From assembly GCF_042654245.1 (NCBI RefSeq), contig NZ_JBHSGI010000004.1, positions 124,001 through 188,000 on the forward strand: 64,000 nt of DNA, written 5' to 3'. The notes beneath the pieces are model-generated. The model made no database searches. It was given only the letters and a program-made list of their open reading frames with translations, and was not told where the DNA came from. The position numbers and the translations under genes are program-made. The stretch is from Seohaeicola_A nanhaiensis (GTDB lineage: Bacteria > Pseudomonadota > Alphaproteobacteria > Rhodobacterales > Rhodobacteraceae). Shown here in pieces: positions 25,976-35,494 of this stretch; position 1 is the first letter of the stretch, and each line of letters starts with the position of its first letter.

Positions 25976-26491
25976 ATGCGCAAACCCCTCTTGCTCCTTC
26001 TCGTAGCCAGCCTGGTGCTGGCCTCTTGCGGCTGGCGGGATTCGCGCGTCAATCCGCGCAACTGGTTCGGCCGCAGCAAGGAAGTCGCCGTCGTTACCGA
26101 TACCGGGACGGTCAACCCGCTGATTCCCAGCCGAAGCAGCATCATGGACCGCCGCAAGCCAGTGGACCGCAGCGTCAAGATCGGCCGCGTGACAGAACTG
26201 CGGATCGAGCCGACGAACACCGGCGCGATCATCTACGCCTCGGGCATCGCCGACCGGCAGGGGGCCTATCTCGCCCAGCTGCGGCCAGTCAACAAGGACC
26301 TGATCCCGGACGAAGCCGGAGTGATGGTGTTCGATTTCCTGGTGACCTACCCTTCCCGCGCCACCGCGATGGGATCAGAGTTGACGCGGACCGTGCACGA
26401 GGCCTTCACCATCTCCTCGCAGGACCTCGCCAACATCCGCGTGATCCGTGTCGAGGCCGCGCAGAATGCCCAGGAATCGCGCCGCCGCTGA
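25976..26491 (+). CDS. Conserved lipoprotein of unknown function
   Basis: A 171-residue protein with a short basic start, a hydrophobic run and the lipobox LASC (Cys18), so it should be acylated and held in the outer or inner membrane. The mature part has no domain I recognise; it is rich in beta-type segments and ends in a charged tail. It starts in a short promoter gap and lies 89 bases before metG, possibly in the same transcript. Confidence 0.78.
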   Translation: MRKPLLLLLVASLVLASCGWRDSRVNPRNWFGRSKEVAVVTDTGTVNPLIPSRSSIMDRRKPVDRSVKIGRVTELRIEPTNTGAIIYASGIADRQGAYLAQLRPVNKDLIPDEAGVMVFDFLVTYPSRATAMGSELTRTVHEAFTISSQDLANIRVIRVEAAQNAQESRRR

Positions 26492-26580
26492 GCCTGCGCG
26501 CCGACAGACCCGGCCCCCTCCCCGCGCTGGCGCTTGCCAGGTCCTTGCGCTATGAGGGCGCAATGGTTCAAAGGCGCGAC

Positions 26581-28299
26581 ATGGCACGGTATCTCATCAC
26601 TTCGGCGATCCCCTATATCAACGGGATCAAGCACCTCGGCAATCTGGTTGGCTCGCAGCTTCCGGCCGACCTCTTCGCGCGCTATCAGCGCGGGCGTGGC
26701 AACGAGGTGCTGTTCCTCTGCGCGACCGACGAACACGGCACGCCGGCGGAACTCGCCGCTGCCAAAGCCGGCAAACCGGTCGCCGAATACTGCGCCGAGA
26801 TGCACGCCGTTCAGGCCGACATCGCGCGCCGCTTCGGCCTTTCCTTCGACCACTTTGGGCGTTCTTCCTCGCCGCAGAACCACAGACTGACCCAGCATTT
26901 CGCGGGGCGCCTGGCCGAGGCCGGCCTGATTCGGGAAGTGTCGGAAAAGCAGGTCTTTTCCGTCGCCGACAACCGCTTCCTGCCCGACCGCTATATCGAA
27001 GGCACCTGCCCCAACTGCGGATACGACAGGGCCCGCGGCGATCAATGCGAGAACTGCACCAAGCAACTCGACCCCACCGACCTTATCAACCCGCGCTCGG
27101 CGATCTCGGGCTCGACCGATCTGGAGGTGCGCGAGACCAAGCACCTCTATCTGCGCCAGTCCGCGCTCAAGGACGATCTGGACGCCTGGATCGACACCAA
27201 GACCGACTGGCCGATCCTGACCACGTCGATCGCAAAGAAATGGCTGCACGACGGCGACGGCCTTCAGGATCGCGGCATCACCCGCGATCTCGACTGGGGC
27301 ATCCCGGTGAAGAAGGGCGACCAGCCCTGGCCGGGCATGGAAGGCAAGGTCTTCTACGTCTGGTTCGACGCGCCGATCGAATACATCGCCTGCGCCAAGG
27401 AATGGGCGGATTCGCGCGGCGCCCCGGATGCCGAGTGGGAACGCTGGTGGCGCACAGACAAGGGCGCCGAGGATGTGCGTTACATCCAGTTCATGGGCAA
27501 GGACAACGTCCCCTTCCACACGCTGTCCTTCCCAGCCACCATCATCGGCTCGGGCGAGCCGTGGAAGCTGGTGGATCACCTCAAGTCCTTCAACTACCTG
27601 AACTACGATGGTGGCCAGTTCTCGACCTCGCAGGGCCGTGGCGTCTTCATGGATCAGGCGCTCAGCATCCTGCCGTCGGACTACTGGCGCTGGTGGCTGC
27701 TGTCACACGCGCCGGAAAGCTCGGACAGCGAATTCACCTGGGAGAACTTCCAGGCCTCGGTGAACAAGGATCTGGCCGACGTTCTGGGCAACTTCGTCAG
27801 TCGGATCACCAAGTTCTGCCGGTCGAAATTCGGCGAACAGGTGCCCGAGGGCAGCGAACAGGGCGAGGCCGAACAGGCGCTGATCGCCACGCTGACCGAG
27901 CGTCTGCGCGCCTACGAGGGCTTCATGGACGCGATGGAAGTTCGCAAATCCTCGCAGGAGCTGCGGGCGATCTGGGTGGCAGGCAACGAATACCTGCAAT
28001 CCGCCGCGCCGTGGACGACCTTCAAGGAAGACGAGGCCAAGGCCGCGATGCAGGTGCGTCTCGGCCTGAACCTGATCCGCCTCTACGCGGTGCTTTCCGC
28101 GCCCTTCATTCCGGATGCGGCGGCGCGGATGCTTTCGGCGATGAACACGCTTGATACAGAATGGCCCGACGACGTCGGCGCGGCGCTGGACTCGCTGCCC
28201 GCCGGCCATGCCTTCACCGTTCCGGACGTTCTCTTCGCCAAGATCACCGACGACCAGCGCGAAGATTGGCAGACACGCTTTGCGGGGGTGCGCACCTAG
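26581..28299 (+). CDS. metG: Methionyl-tRNA synthetase
   Basis: A 572-residue class I aminoacyl-tRNA synthetase. The ATP motif appears as HLGN in NGIKHLGNLVGS in place of HIGH. The connecting zinc knuckle has CPNCG and CENC. The KMSKS loop appears as FSTSQGRG. The C-terminal anticodon domain has WTWENFQ-type helices. The ATG at 26581 follows AAAGG and starts MARYLITSAIPYINGIKHLG; a longer frame reading back to 25921 overlaps the lipoprotein gene and is rejected. Confidence 0.95.
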   Translation: MARYLITSAIPYINGIKHLGNLVGSQLPADLFARYQRGRGNEVLFLCATDEHGTPAELAAAKAGKPVAEYCAEMHAVQADIARRFGLSFDHFGRSSSPQNHRLTQHFAGRLAEAGLIREVSEKQVFSVADNRFLPDRYIEGTCPNCGYDRARGDQCENCTKQLDPTDLINPRSAISGSTDLEVRETKHLYLRQSALKDDLDAWIDTKTDWPILTTSIAKKWLHDGDGLQDRGITRDLDWGIPVKKGDQPWPGMEGKVFYVWFDAPIEYIACAKEWADSRGAPDAEWERWWRTDKGAEDVRYIQFMGKDNVPFHTLSFPATIIGSGEPWKLVDHLKSFNYLNYDGGQFSTSQGRGVFMDQALSILPSDYWRWWLLSHAPESSDSEFTWENFQASVNKDLADVLGNFVSRITKFCRSKFGEQVPEGSEQGEAEQALIATLTERLRAYEGFMDAMEVRKSSQELRAIWVAGNEYLQSAAPWTTFKEDEAKAAMQVRLGLNLIRLYAVLSAPFIPDAAARMLSAMNTLDTEWPDDVGAALDSLPAGHAFTVPDVLFAKITDDQREDWQTRFAGVRT

Positions 28300-28478
28300 C
28301 GGTGCACCATCGCGACGGTCTGGTCTGGTTCCACCTGGTGGCTTTCAATCGCGCCTGCTCCGGCGATGACCGAGGCGCAGACAATGACCGCAGCCATGAA
28401 TAGGCGCGTCTGACTCGGACCCGTGTCGGCGCGCCTTTCCCATTCGTTGACCGGATGCCGGTCTTTTCGGTTTTCCAT
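28296..28478 (-). CDS. Small single-pass membrane protein, hypothetical
   Basis: A 60-residue reading frame with one hydrophobic helix (RLFMAAVIVCASVIAGAGAI) after a charged N-terminus. ATG 28478 is preceded by AGGGGG at good spacing, which supports translation. It overlaps the metG stop by four bases on the opposite strand. No family is recognised. It could be a real small membrane protein or chance coding. Confidence 0.45.
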   Translation of the reverse strand: MENRKDRHPVNEWERRADTGPSQTRLFMAAVIVCASVIAGAGAIESHQVEPDQTVAMVHR

Positions 28479-28547
28479 GACAGCCCCCTGTCGCTGTTCC
28501 CTGACTCCTATCTAGGGCGCTCGCGGCAAATGGGTATGTGACACGGT

Positions 28548-29717
28548 TCACACAGGCCTGATTTCGCCGATACCCAGCATCTCATCGAGCGCCGACAGGA
28601 ACACGCGGGCGCCGGTCGCGATCAGCGCATCGGGGAAATCGTAGTCCGGATTGTGTAGCGCGGGCACCTTTTCGCCCGCCCCCAGCAGGAACATCGCCGA
28701 CTTCGCCACGTCGGCGAACCGCCCGAAATCCTCAGAAGCGCGCATCGGCAGCGAACCGGCATCCCAGGGCACGCCCGCCGTATCCAGCGCGCGGCCCAGG
28801 ATCGCGGTGGCCTCGGGGTCATTCTCGCAATGGCGAAAGACGTCGTGATAGCTGATCTCCGTCGCCAGCGGCCCCGCGGCTTCGTTGACCAACGCCTCGG
28901 CGGCCCCGACCAGAGCTGCCATGTCCGCGTCGCGCGTGGTGCGCAGAGTGGCCCAAAGCTCGGCCTCGCCGGGCGCGATGCCGAAGGCCGCCTCGCCCAG
29001 CCGCGCGTGGGTCACCGTGACCAGCCGAAATCCCTCCTCTGCCGGCCCTGCGCCCTGCCCCAGCGCGGTCAGCGCCGGCATCAGCTGTGCCAGCGCCGCC
29101 ATCGGCGACAAGCCCGTTTCGGGCATCGAGGCATGGGCGGTGCGGCCGGTCAGCTGGATCAGCGCCCCGCGCGAGGCGCAGTTCATCGGCCCGGCGGCCA
29201 GCGCCGCCCGACCCAGCGGCATTCCCGGCATATTGTGTAGGGCAAAGGCGTAATCGGGCGTGATCTCGGCAAAGGCCTCGTCCGCCATGACCTGCGCAGC
29301 CCCCGAGCCATCTTCCTCGGCCGGCTGGAACAGCAGGATGGCCCGGCCCCGCGCCGGGCGGTGCCGCCCCAGTGTACGGGCCACCCCCATCAGGATGGCC
29401 ATATGTCCATCGTGCCCGCACAGATGCCCGGTTCCGGGCGTGGCCGAGCGATACGGCGCACGCGACAGTTCTTCAATCGGTAGCGCGTCGAGTTCGCAGC
29501 GGATCAGAACCGCCGGCCCCTCCTCCCGGCCTTCAAAGACGGCGGCGACGCCATGCCCCCCCAGCCCGGTCAGGATCCTCTCGGGCTCGGTCGCGTGCAG
29601 GGCCGAGGCGATGCGCAGCGCGGTGCCGGCTTCCTGCCCCGAAACCTCGGGAAAGCGGTGCAGCTCGCGCCGGAACTCGGTCAGTTCGACGATATCGCGA
29701 TTGCCGAGCTGGATCAT
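28548..29717 (-). CDS. M20 family amidohydrolase (hippurate hydrolase-like)
   Basis: A 389-residue metallo-amidohydrolase of the HipO/IAA-amino-acid hydrolase type. Metal ligands are in CGHDGH (C100, H102, H105) and PAEEDGSGA (E134, E135). The C-terminal SEDFGRF segment carries a further ligand. It hydrolyses N-acyl amino acids or peptides in the cytoplasm; no signal sequence is seen. It is monocistronic, with the exported-protein gene in the divergent direction. Confidence 0.9.
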   Translation of the reverse strand: MIQLGNRDIVELTEFRRELHRFPEVSGQEAGTALRIASALHATEPERILTGLGGHGVAAVFEGREEGPAVLIRCELDALPIEELSRAPYRSATPGTGHLCGHDGHMAILMGVARTLGRHRPARGRAILLFQPAEEDGSGAAQVMADEAFAEITPDYAFALHNMPGMPLGRAALAAGPMNCASRGALIQLTGRTAHASMPETGLSPMAALAQLMPALTALGQGAGPAEEGFRLVTVTHARLGEAAFGIAPGEAELWATLRTTRDADMAALVGAAEALVNEAAGPLATEISYHDVFRHCENDPEATAILGRALDTAGVPWDAGSLPMRASEDFGRFADVAKSAMFLLGAGEKVPALHNPDYDFPDALIATGARVFLSALDEMLGIGEIRPV

Positions 29718-29920
29718 GGTCAGGTCCTTTCATTCCCGTTGCCGGCCCCCACGGCACGCGTCAACAGTTTCGCGCGCTCCGCCATGAAAGGCGGTCTCGC
29801 GCAACAATGCCACAATATTACCCGTAACCTGTCTCAACGGCTACAAGATCCGGTGGCACACCCGCCTTGCAGGGTCAGAATGGCCCGTTTCCCCAACATC
29901 GCCATTCCAAAGGAGCCACC

Positions 29921-30307
29921 ATGACTCCCCTTGCGCCCTTCCTGTGCGCGGCCGCCTTCGTGCCGCTGATTGCCCTGCCGGCCCATTCCGCCCCAACCGA
30001 GGTCCAGCTCAGCTGCGACCAGGGCCTGCGTGCGCCGATTTGCCGCGCGCTCGCCGCGGTGCTGGCGCAGTCGGTCGGGCCAGTGATCCTCTCAGAAGCC
30101 CCCGCCGAGGGCCGCCTTGCCCTGCGCTTTGTGCCCGCGTTGCAGAGCCACGACAGCCTGTCGGGCCACCTCGTCTGGCAGACGCCGGAGGGCCGGACCG
30201 GCGAAGGCGCCACGCTGACTTTATCAGTGCTCGATGCCTCGCTGAACCGCGAGATGCTCGACCGCTTTGCCGTCGAGTTGCTGCGCCACAGCAACCTGCC
30301 GCTCTGA
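29921..30307 (+). CDS. Small exported protein of unknown function upstream of the RTX protease
   Basis: A 128-residue protein with a signal peptide that cleaves near AHSAP. Two Cys (SCDQGLRAPIC) could form a disulfide in the periplasm. ATG 29921 follows AAAGGAG with ideal spacing. The gene is 27 bases before the metalloprotease gene in the same direction. Serralysin operons often carry a small periplasmic inhibitor, and the position suggests such a role, but no Inh signature is visible, so this is only a guess from context. Confidence 0.65.
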   Translation: MTPLAPFLCAAAFVPLIALPAHSAPTEVQLSCDQGLRAPICRALAAVLAQSVGPVILSEAPAEGRLALRFVPALQSHDSLSGHLVWQTPEGRTGEGATLTLSVLDASLNREMLDRFAVELLRHSNLPL

Positions 30308-30334
30308 TCTTCCTGAAGAACGAGGACTTCAACC

Positions 30335-33178
30335 ATGTGCCTGATGTGCCAGTCCCTGAACCCGACCCAGACCGTCTATGATCCCCATGTCGCCTCCCTG
30401 AGCGAGGGCGGCACCCAGACAAGCTTCACGTCGGCTGGCCTGCCGGTCTACAACCTGGATCAGATCGCCGATTACCTGACCGACGGCTTCTGGCTGGGTC
30501 GCGGCCAGCAGCCGCGGTCGTTCAACGTGCAGACAGGCGGCACCATCACGGTCAACATCAACGGGCTGGATGCGCTTGGAAAAGCGACCGCTCTGCAGGC
30601 CCTTGACGCCTGGAGCGCTGTGACGGGGCTGACCTTTACCCAGGCAAGCAGCGCGATGATCAGCTTCGACGACAGCCAGTCGGGCGCCTACAACACCTCC
30701 TCGACCTCGGGGAACACGATTCTGTCTTCCTCGGTCAACGTGCACACCTCGTGGCAGTCCTACGGCGACTACTACCTCCAGACCTTCATCCACGAGATCG
30801 GCCATGCGCTCGGTCTGGGCCATGCAGGCAACTACAACGGAACCGCGAATTTCGGGACTCAGGCACATTTCGCCAATGACAGCTGGCAAATGACGGTGAT
30901 GTCCTACTTCTCCAACAACGAGAACCCGAATGTCTCGGCCTCCTTCGCCTATCTGGCGACGGCGCAGCTGGCGGATATCGTTGCCATCCAGAATCTCTAT
31001 GGCACGCCGACCAACGTGCAGACCGGCAATACGATCTACGGCGACAACACCAATGTCAGCCAGCACGGCATGGGCCTGAACAACGGGAAGGCGGTGGCGA
31101 TCTTCGACAGCGCCGGGACAGATACCATCGACCTGTCCTCGCGCGCCTCGAACCAGCGGATCGACCTTTATGCCGAGCGCTTCTCCGACATCAACGGCAA
31201 GACCGGCAACCTTGCCATCGCACGCGGCACGGTGATCGAGAACGCCTATACCGGGTCGGGCACCGATCACATCACCGGCAATGCGGCCGACAACGTGCTG
31301 ATGGCGGGTTTGGGAAATGACACCCTGCTGGGCGAAGGCGGCAATGACACACTGGTTGGCGGCGCCGGTGCGGATATCCTGACCGGCGGCAGCGGTGGCG
31401 ACGTCTTCGTCTATGCCGCGACCAACGAGGCCGGAGATACGATCACCGACTTCAACCTTGGCCAGGGTGACCGGGTCGACCTGTCGGCTCTGTTTGCGGC
31501 TATCGGCTATGGCGGCACCGACCCGATTGGCGACGGCAAGGTCTGGCTCTCTGCCACGACCGGCGGCGCCTGGCTGATGGTGAACGCGGGCGCCTCGGTG
31601 GCCTTGGCCTTTCTTGCCGGTCTGTCGGCCAATGCGGACCTGTCCACGATCCTCGACGTGGAAAGCGTGCCGGTCGGTCCCGATCCGGACGCCTATGACA
31701 CCATCATCACCCTGACCAACGCCTATGTCGCGACCTGGACGGAAGCGGGGAGCATCATCCGCGACACCAACGGCGGCACCGACACGCTGGACCTCTCCGC
31801 CGTGACCTACGGCAGCAAGATCGACCTGAACGGCGGCGTGACCGGCAAGCTTGGCACCAGGAAGTTGACCATCGAGGCGGGGACCGAGATCGAGAACCTG
31901 ATGCTCGGCTCAGGCCGGGACACCGGCACCGGCAACGATCTGGACAATGAAATCGAGGGCGGCGCGGGCGACGACAAGCTCTATGGCAACGCCGGGGCCG
32001 ATACGCTGACCGGCGGCGACGGCAAGGATTCGCTTTACGGCGGCGATGGCAATGACGACATCACCGGCGATGCAGGCATGGACAAGATCTATGGCGGCAG
32101 CGGCAACGACACCATCGACGGCGGCGCCGACAACGACAAGATTTACGGCGAGGACGGTGACGACGACATCGCCGGCGGCGCCGGCAAGGACACGCTCTAC
32201 GGTGGCGCGGGCAACGATACACTCGTCGCAGGGACCGACGACGACAAGCTTTACGGTCACGCCGGAGACGACCACCTGACAGGCGGCGCAGGGCGTGACT
32301 CGCTCTATGGCGACCTGGGCAACGACCTGCTGGACGGCGGCAGCGAGGATGACAAGCTTTACGGCGGCGACGGCGATGACACGCTTCTTGGCGGCGACGG
32401 CACCGATACGATCAAGGCCGATGATGGCGACGACCTGGCCGATGCCGGCGCCGGCGACGACAAGGCCTATGGCGGCGCGGGTGAGGACGATCTGTCCGGC
32501 GGCGACGGTAACGACACGCTTTATGGCGACACCGGCAACGATCTGCTGGACGGCGGCGCAGGCGATGACAAGATTTACGGCGACAACGACAACGACACCA
32601 TGTATGGCGGCGACGGACTCGACTATCTGAAGGGTGACAAGGGCGACGACTATGCCGACGGCGGCGCCGGGAACGACAAGATCTACGGCGACAACGGAAA
32701 CGATACCCTGCTTGGCGGAGAGGGCGACGATTACATCAAGGCTGGCAACGAAAACGATCTGGTCGACGGCGGCGCGGGCATCGACAAGCTGTATGGCGAC
32801 GCCGGCAATGACGAGATCGACGGTGGCTCGGGCGATGACATCATAGACGGCGGCGCTGGAAACGATGTGATCGCAGGAGGTGAGGGCGCCGACATCCTCA
32901 AGGGCGGGAGCGGCGTCGATACCTTCGTCTTCACCTCGGTCGCGGATGCGGGCGATCTTCTCGCCGACTTCTCGCTGAGCTACGGTGAGAAGATCTCGGT
33001 CTCGGGCCTTATCGGCGGTGGCACGGTGGCCGATGCATTGGCCAATGACCTGTTCTCGCTGGTGGCCGAGGGGCGCAGCTCCTGGCTGGTCTTCAACGAC
33101 AACGGGACCGAGGTTGACCTGGCGCTGATCGGCAACCTTGCGGCGTCAACGACGCTTTCGACCGACTGGCTGATCTGA
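30335..33178 (+). CDS. Serralysin-like M10 metalloprotease with RTX calcium-binding repeats
   Basis: A 947-residue secreted protease. The metzincin zinc site is H153-E154-x-x-H157-x5-H163 in FIHEIGHALGLGH, followed by the Met-turn MSYF at 189-192. A short RTX block lies at about 325-355 and a long one at about 540-860 with many GGxGxDxLx nonapeptides. A non-repeat C-terminal stretch is the probable type I secretion signal. No N-terminal signal peptide is seen, as expected for type I export, but no export genes are nearby. Serralysins are normally near 480 residues; the doubled RTX region makes this one large. Confidence 0.93.
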   Translation: MCLMCQSLNPTQTVYDPHVASLSEGGTQTSFTSAGLPVYNLDQIADYLTDGFWLGRGQQPRSFNVQTGGTITVNINGLDALGKATALQALDAWSAVTGLTFTQASSAMISFDDSQSGAYNTSSTSGNTILSSSVNVHTSWQSYGDYYLQTFIHEIGHALGLGHAGNYNGTANFGTQAHFANDSWQMTVMSYFSNNENPNVSASFAYLATAQLADIVAIQNLYGTPTNVQTGNTIYGDNTNVSQHGMGLNNGKAVAIFDSAGTDTIDLSSRASNQRIDLYAERFSDINGKTGNLAIARGTVIENAYTGSGTDHITGNAADNVLMAGLGNDTLLGEGGNDTLVGGAGADILTGGSGGDVFVYAATNEAGDTITDFNLGQGDRVDLSALFAAIGYGGTDPIGDGKVWLSATTGGAWLMVNAGASVALAFLAGLSANADLSTILDVESVPVGPDPDAYDTIITLTNAYVATWTEAGSIIRDTNGGTDTLDLSAVTYGSKIDLNGGVTGKLGTRKLTIEAGTEIENLMLGSGRDTGTGNDLDNEIEGGAGDDKLYGNAGADTLTGGDGKDSLYGGDGNDDITGDAGMDKIYGGSGNDTIDGGADNDKIYGEDGDDDIAGGAGKDTLYGGAGNDTLVAGTDDDKLYGHAGDDHLTGGAGRDSLYGDLGNDLLDGGSEDDKLYGGDGDDTLLGGDGTDTIKADDGDDLADAGAGDDKAYGGAGEDDLSGGDGNDTLYGDTGNDLLDGGAGDDKIYGDNDNDTMYGGDGLDYLKGDKGDDYADGGAGNDKIYGDNGNDTLLGGEGDDYIKAGNENDLVDGGAGIDKLYGDAGNDEIDGGSGDDIIDGGAGNDVIAGGEGADILKGGSGVDTFVFTSVADAGDLLADFSLSYGEKISVSGLIGGGTVADALANDLFSLVAEGRSSWLVFNDNGTEVDLALIGNLAASTTLSTDWLI

Positions 33179-33280
33179 GGCCCGGCCACCGCGCCCTCTT
33201 CCCCACGATGTCGCTTTCGGAACAGCCCCGCCCTTCATGCAATGTCATGCCGGGCGGGCAACCGAACAGGAGCGGATGTC

Positions 33281-34177
33281 ATGGACCTGACGGCCTCACG
33301 CGACCTTTCCGGCATGGTTCTGGTCTTCATCGCCGGCGTGCTCTGGTCGACCGTGGGTCTGGGCATCCGCATGATCGACGATGCGGTTGTCTGGCAGATC
33401 CTGCTCTACCGCTCGCTCGGCCTCGCCGTGCTGCTTTATGTGGTGATCCGGCTTCGGTCCAGACAGGGCCCGTTCGAGATGGCCCGACGCGCCGGCTTGC
33501 CGGGCCTTGTGGGCGCGCTGGCGCTGGTTGCGGCCTATACCGGCGCGATCTATGCGATCCAGCACACCTCTGTCGCCAATGCCATGCTGCTGTTTGCCTG
33601 CTCGCCGCTTCTCGCCGCGCTGATGGGCTGGGTCTGTCTGGGCGAGCGCGTGCGCCCCGCCACCTGGGGCGCGATGGCGGTGGCCGGATGCGGCATCGCC
33701 GTGATGGTCTGGGACAAGACCGGAACCGCCGCCTGGAGCGGCAACGTCGCCGCGCTCTGCTCGGCGCTCGGGTTCGCGCTATTTACCGTGGCGCTGCGCT
33801 GGGGAAAAGCGGGCGAGATGATGCCGGCGGTTTTCCTGTCGGGCCTGCTGGCGGTGGTCATAACGGCGCCGGTCTGTCTGGCCTCGGGCCTACCGCTGGT
33901 ACTCAGCCCCAACGACGGCGCCATCTCCTTTGGCATGGGCGTGGTGCAGGTCGGCGCGGGGCTCGTGCTCTACACGGTCGGGTCCAAGACGGTGCCGGCG
34001 GTCGAACTCACCATCCTGTCGATGGCCGAGGTTCTGCTCGGGCCGGTCTGGGTCTGGCTGTTCCTGGGCGAGACGGCCACGCTTTATACGTTCATCGGCG
34101 GTGCGATCCTGCTGACGGCGATCATCGGGAATGCCATATCCGGCGCCCGCCGCAAGCCGCCGCCGGCGATGGTCTAG
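33281..34177 (+). CDS. DMT superfamily transporter (EamA)
   Basis: A 298-residue inner-membrane protein with about ten hydrophobic helices in two EamA repeats. It starts at ATG 33281 after AGGAGCGG; in-frame starts further up lack a comparable site. Family members export amino acids, metabolites or drugs. It converges on the small membrane gene at 34174, sharing four bases. Substrate unknown. Confidence 0.87.
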   Translation: MDLTASRDLSGMVLVFIAGVLWSTVGLGIRMIDDAVVWQILLYRSLGLAVLLYVVIRLRSRQGPFEMARRAGLPGLVGALALVAAYTGAIYAIQHTSVANAMLLFACSPLLAALMGWVCLGERVRPATWGAMAVAGCGIAVMVWDKTGTAAWSGNVAALCSALGFALFTVALRWGKAGEMMPAVFLSGLLAVVITAPVCLASGLPLVLSPNDGAISFGMGVVQVGAGLVLYTVGSKTVPAVELTILSMAEVLLGPVWVWLFLGETATLYTFIGGAILLTAIIGNAISGARRKPPPAMV

Positions 34178-34458
34178 GCGCCGCGCGGCGCGCAGCCGGC
34201 CAGACCGGCCGGCAGCACCAGCCAGGCGCCGCTGGCGTAAAGCGCGGCGGCCAGTCCCGGCGCCTCCGAGGTCAGCGTGACCGAAACCGGCGTGCTCGAC
34301 AGGATCGCGACGCCCTGCGGCAAATCTGCGAGGAAGTCGTCCGATGGCAGCATCACCAGCGCCGCCGGAGCAACGTCGCTGACCAGCATCACGCCCGCCA
34401 GCAGGCCGAGCCAGCCCACCGGCACCAGCAGCAACCAGAGCGCGACCCTAATAGTCAT
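34174..34458 (-). CDS. Small membrane protein, hypothetical
   Basis: A 94-residue product with a hydrophobic N-terminal half (ALWLLLVPVGWLGLLAGVML) and a C-terminal hydrophobic stretch. ATG 34458 lies 11 bases inside the end of the upstream 348-residue gene, which points to translational coupling. It is the last of four overlapping genes headed by a Tat-exported oxidase. No family recognised. Confidence 0.6.
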   Translation of the reverse strand: MTIRVALWLLLVPVGWLGLLAGVMLVSDVAPAALVMLPSDDFLADLPQGVAILSSTPVSVTLTSEAPGLAAALYASGAWLVLPAGLAGCAPRGA

Positions 34459-35494
34459 GGATATGCTCCACCCCGCCCGGCAAGCCCCGCAGACGTTCGG
34501 CAAGCTCGCTCACCTTGACCAGCGCCAGATGCCGCGTGTCGCCATACCCCTGCCGTGGCAGGCTGGCCAGCGCGCCCGGCAGCGTGGCCTCCGACGTGGT
34601 GACCGTGAACATGATCTGATCGTTGCCCGCGATCTCGACAAAGTCGCCGCCCGCGTGCGCCATCCGCTCCAAGAGCCGCGTCAGCTCGCGATATCGCGGC
34701 GTCTCGATCTCGATGCCTGGGCCCAGCGGGCCGATGACGGTGACGCCATCGAAGGCCTCCAGTTGCTGGGGCGCCAGACCACGGACCACCATGCGCAGCG
34801 TCAATTCGTCAAACCCGGTCGCCGCCACCGCCTGCGCGATCACCTTCGCATAGGCCGCCTTGGCCGCATATTCGCCCCCCAGCGCCAGCCGACGCTCGCG
34901 GTCGCGCAGCACGTCGGTCCGAGCGGCCTCCAGCGCGCGGATATCGCCGTCGAAGTCCCAGAGATACCAGGGCGTCTGCTGCAGGAAGGTCGCGTAGGCT
35001 GCCGCCTGATCGGCAGACAACCGGTCCAGCGGGCTGTGATCGGGCCCGCGCAGGGCGACAAACAGACGGCCCAGCGTTTCCTCGTACAGCGCCTTCATTG
35101 CCAGTTCGGCGGTAAAGCTGACGCCGATCACATAGACCAGCTGCCTGGTCGGCCCGTCGACCCCGCCCATCGGTCCGCTGCGCCGCGACAGGGTGCAGAG
35201 CGACGACCAATATTGCCCGATCGCGCGGCCAAAGCCGAAATCCTGCGGATCCTCGGTGGCGATCACCCTGGCGTAGTCGTCATAGGCATGGACGATATGC
35301 CACTCCGGATAGGTCAGCAGCGTGCGCGCCTCGGCCCGGCGATGCTCGGGCGGCAGCAGCGACACATAAACATCCGGCGCGCCTTCGGGGCGGCACATCG
35401 TCTCGACATAGCCGACCGGCGCCAGCAGTACCGCGACCAGCGCGATCACCACCAGCAGCAGCCGCCCCAGCCAGCGCCCGACGCGGCGGATCAT
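34448..35494 (-). CDS. Conserved hypothetical protein with N-terminal membrane anchor
   Basis: A 348-residue protein with a basic start and one membrane helix at about residues 12-30, followed by a large, mainly alpha-helical domain with no signature I know. It starts at ATG 35494, overlapping the stop of the preceding gene by four bases. A longer frame to 36019 would overlap two other genes and is rejected. It is co-translated with an FAD oxidase and a multi-helix membrane protein, so a membrane complex is possible. Confidence 0.75.
   Translation of the reverse strand: MIRRVGRWLGRLLLVVIALVAVLLAPVGYVETMCRPEGAPDVYVSLLPPEHRRAEARTLLTYPEWHIVHAYDDYARVIATEDPQDFGFGRAIGQYWSSLCTLSRRSGPMGGVDGPTRQLVYVIGVSFTAELAMKALYEETLGRLFVALRGPDHSPLDRLSADQAAAYATFLQQTPWYLWDFDGDIRALEAARTDVLRDRERRLALGGEYAAKAAYAKVIAQAVAATGFDELTLRMVVRGLAPQQLEAFDGVTVIGPLGPGIEIETPRYRELTRLLERMAHAGGDFVEIAGNDQIMFTVTTSEATLPGALASLPRQGYGDTRHLALVKVSELAERLRGLPGGVEHIHDY

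Noticed and set aside
25921..26580. Long in-frame extension of metG upstream
   Set aside because: It overlaps the lipoprotein gene in another frame, is Arg/Pro-rich, and ATG 26581 has a good ribosome site and the family N-terminus.
31910..32930. Regular repeat array and open antisense frames in the RTX region
   Set aside because: They result from the glycine-aspartate nonapeptide code of the protease; spacing and sequence do not fit a CRISPR array.
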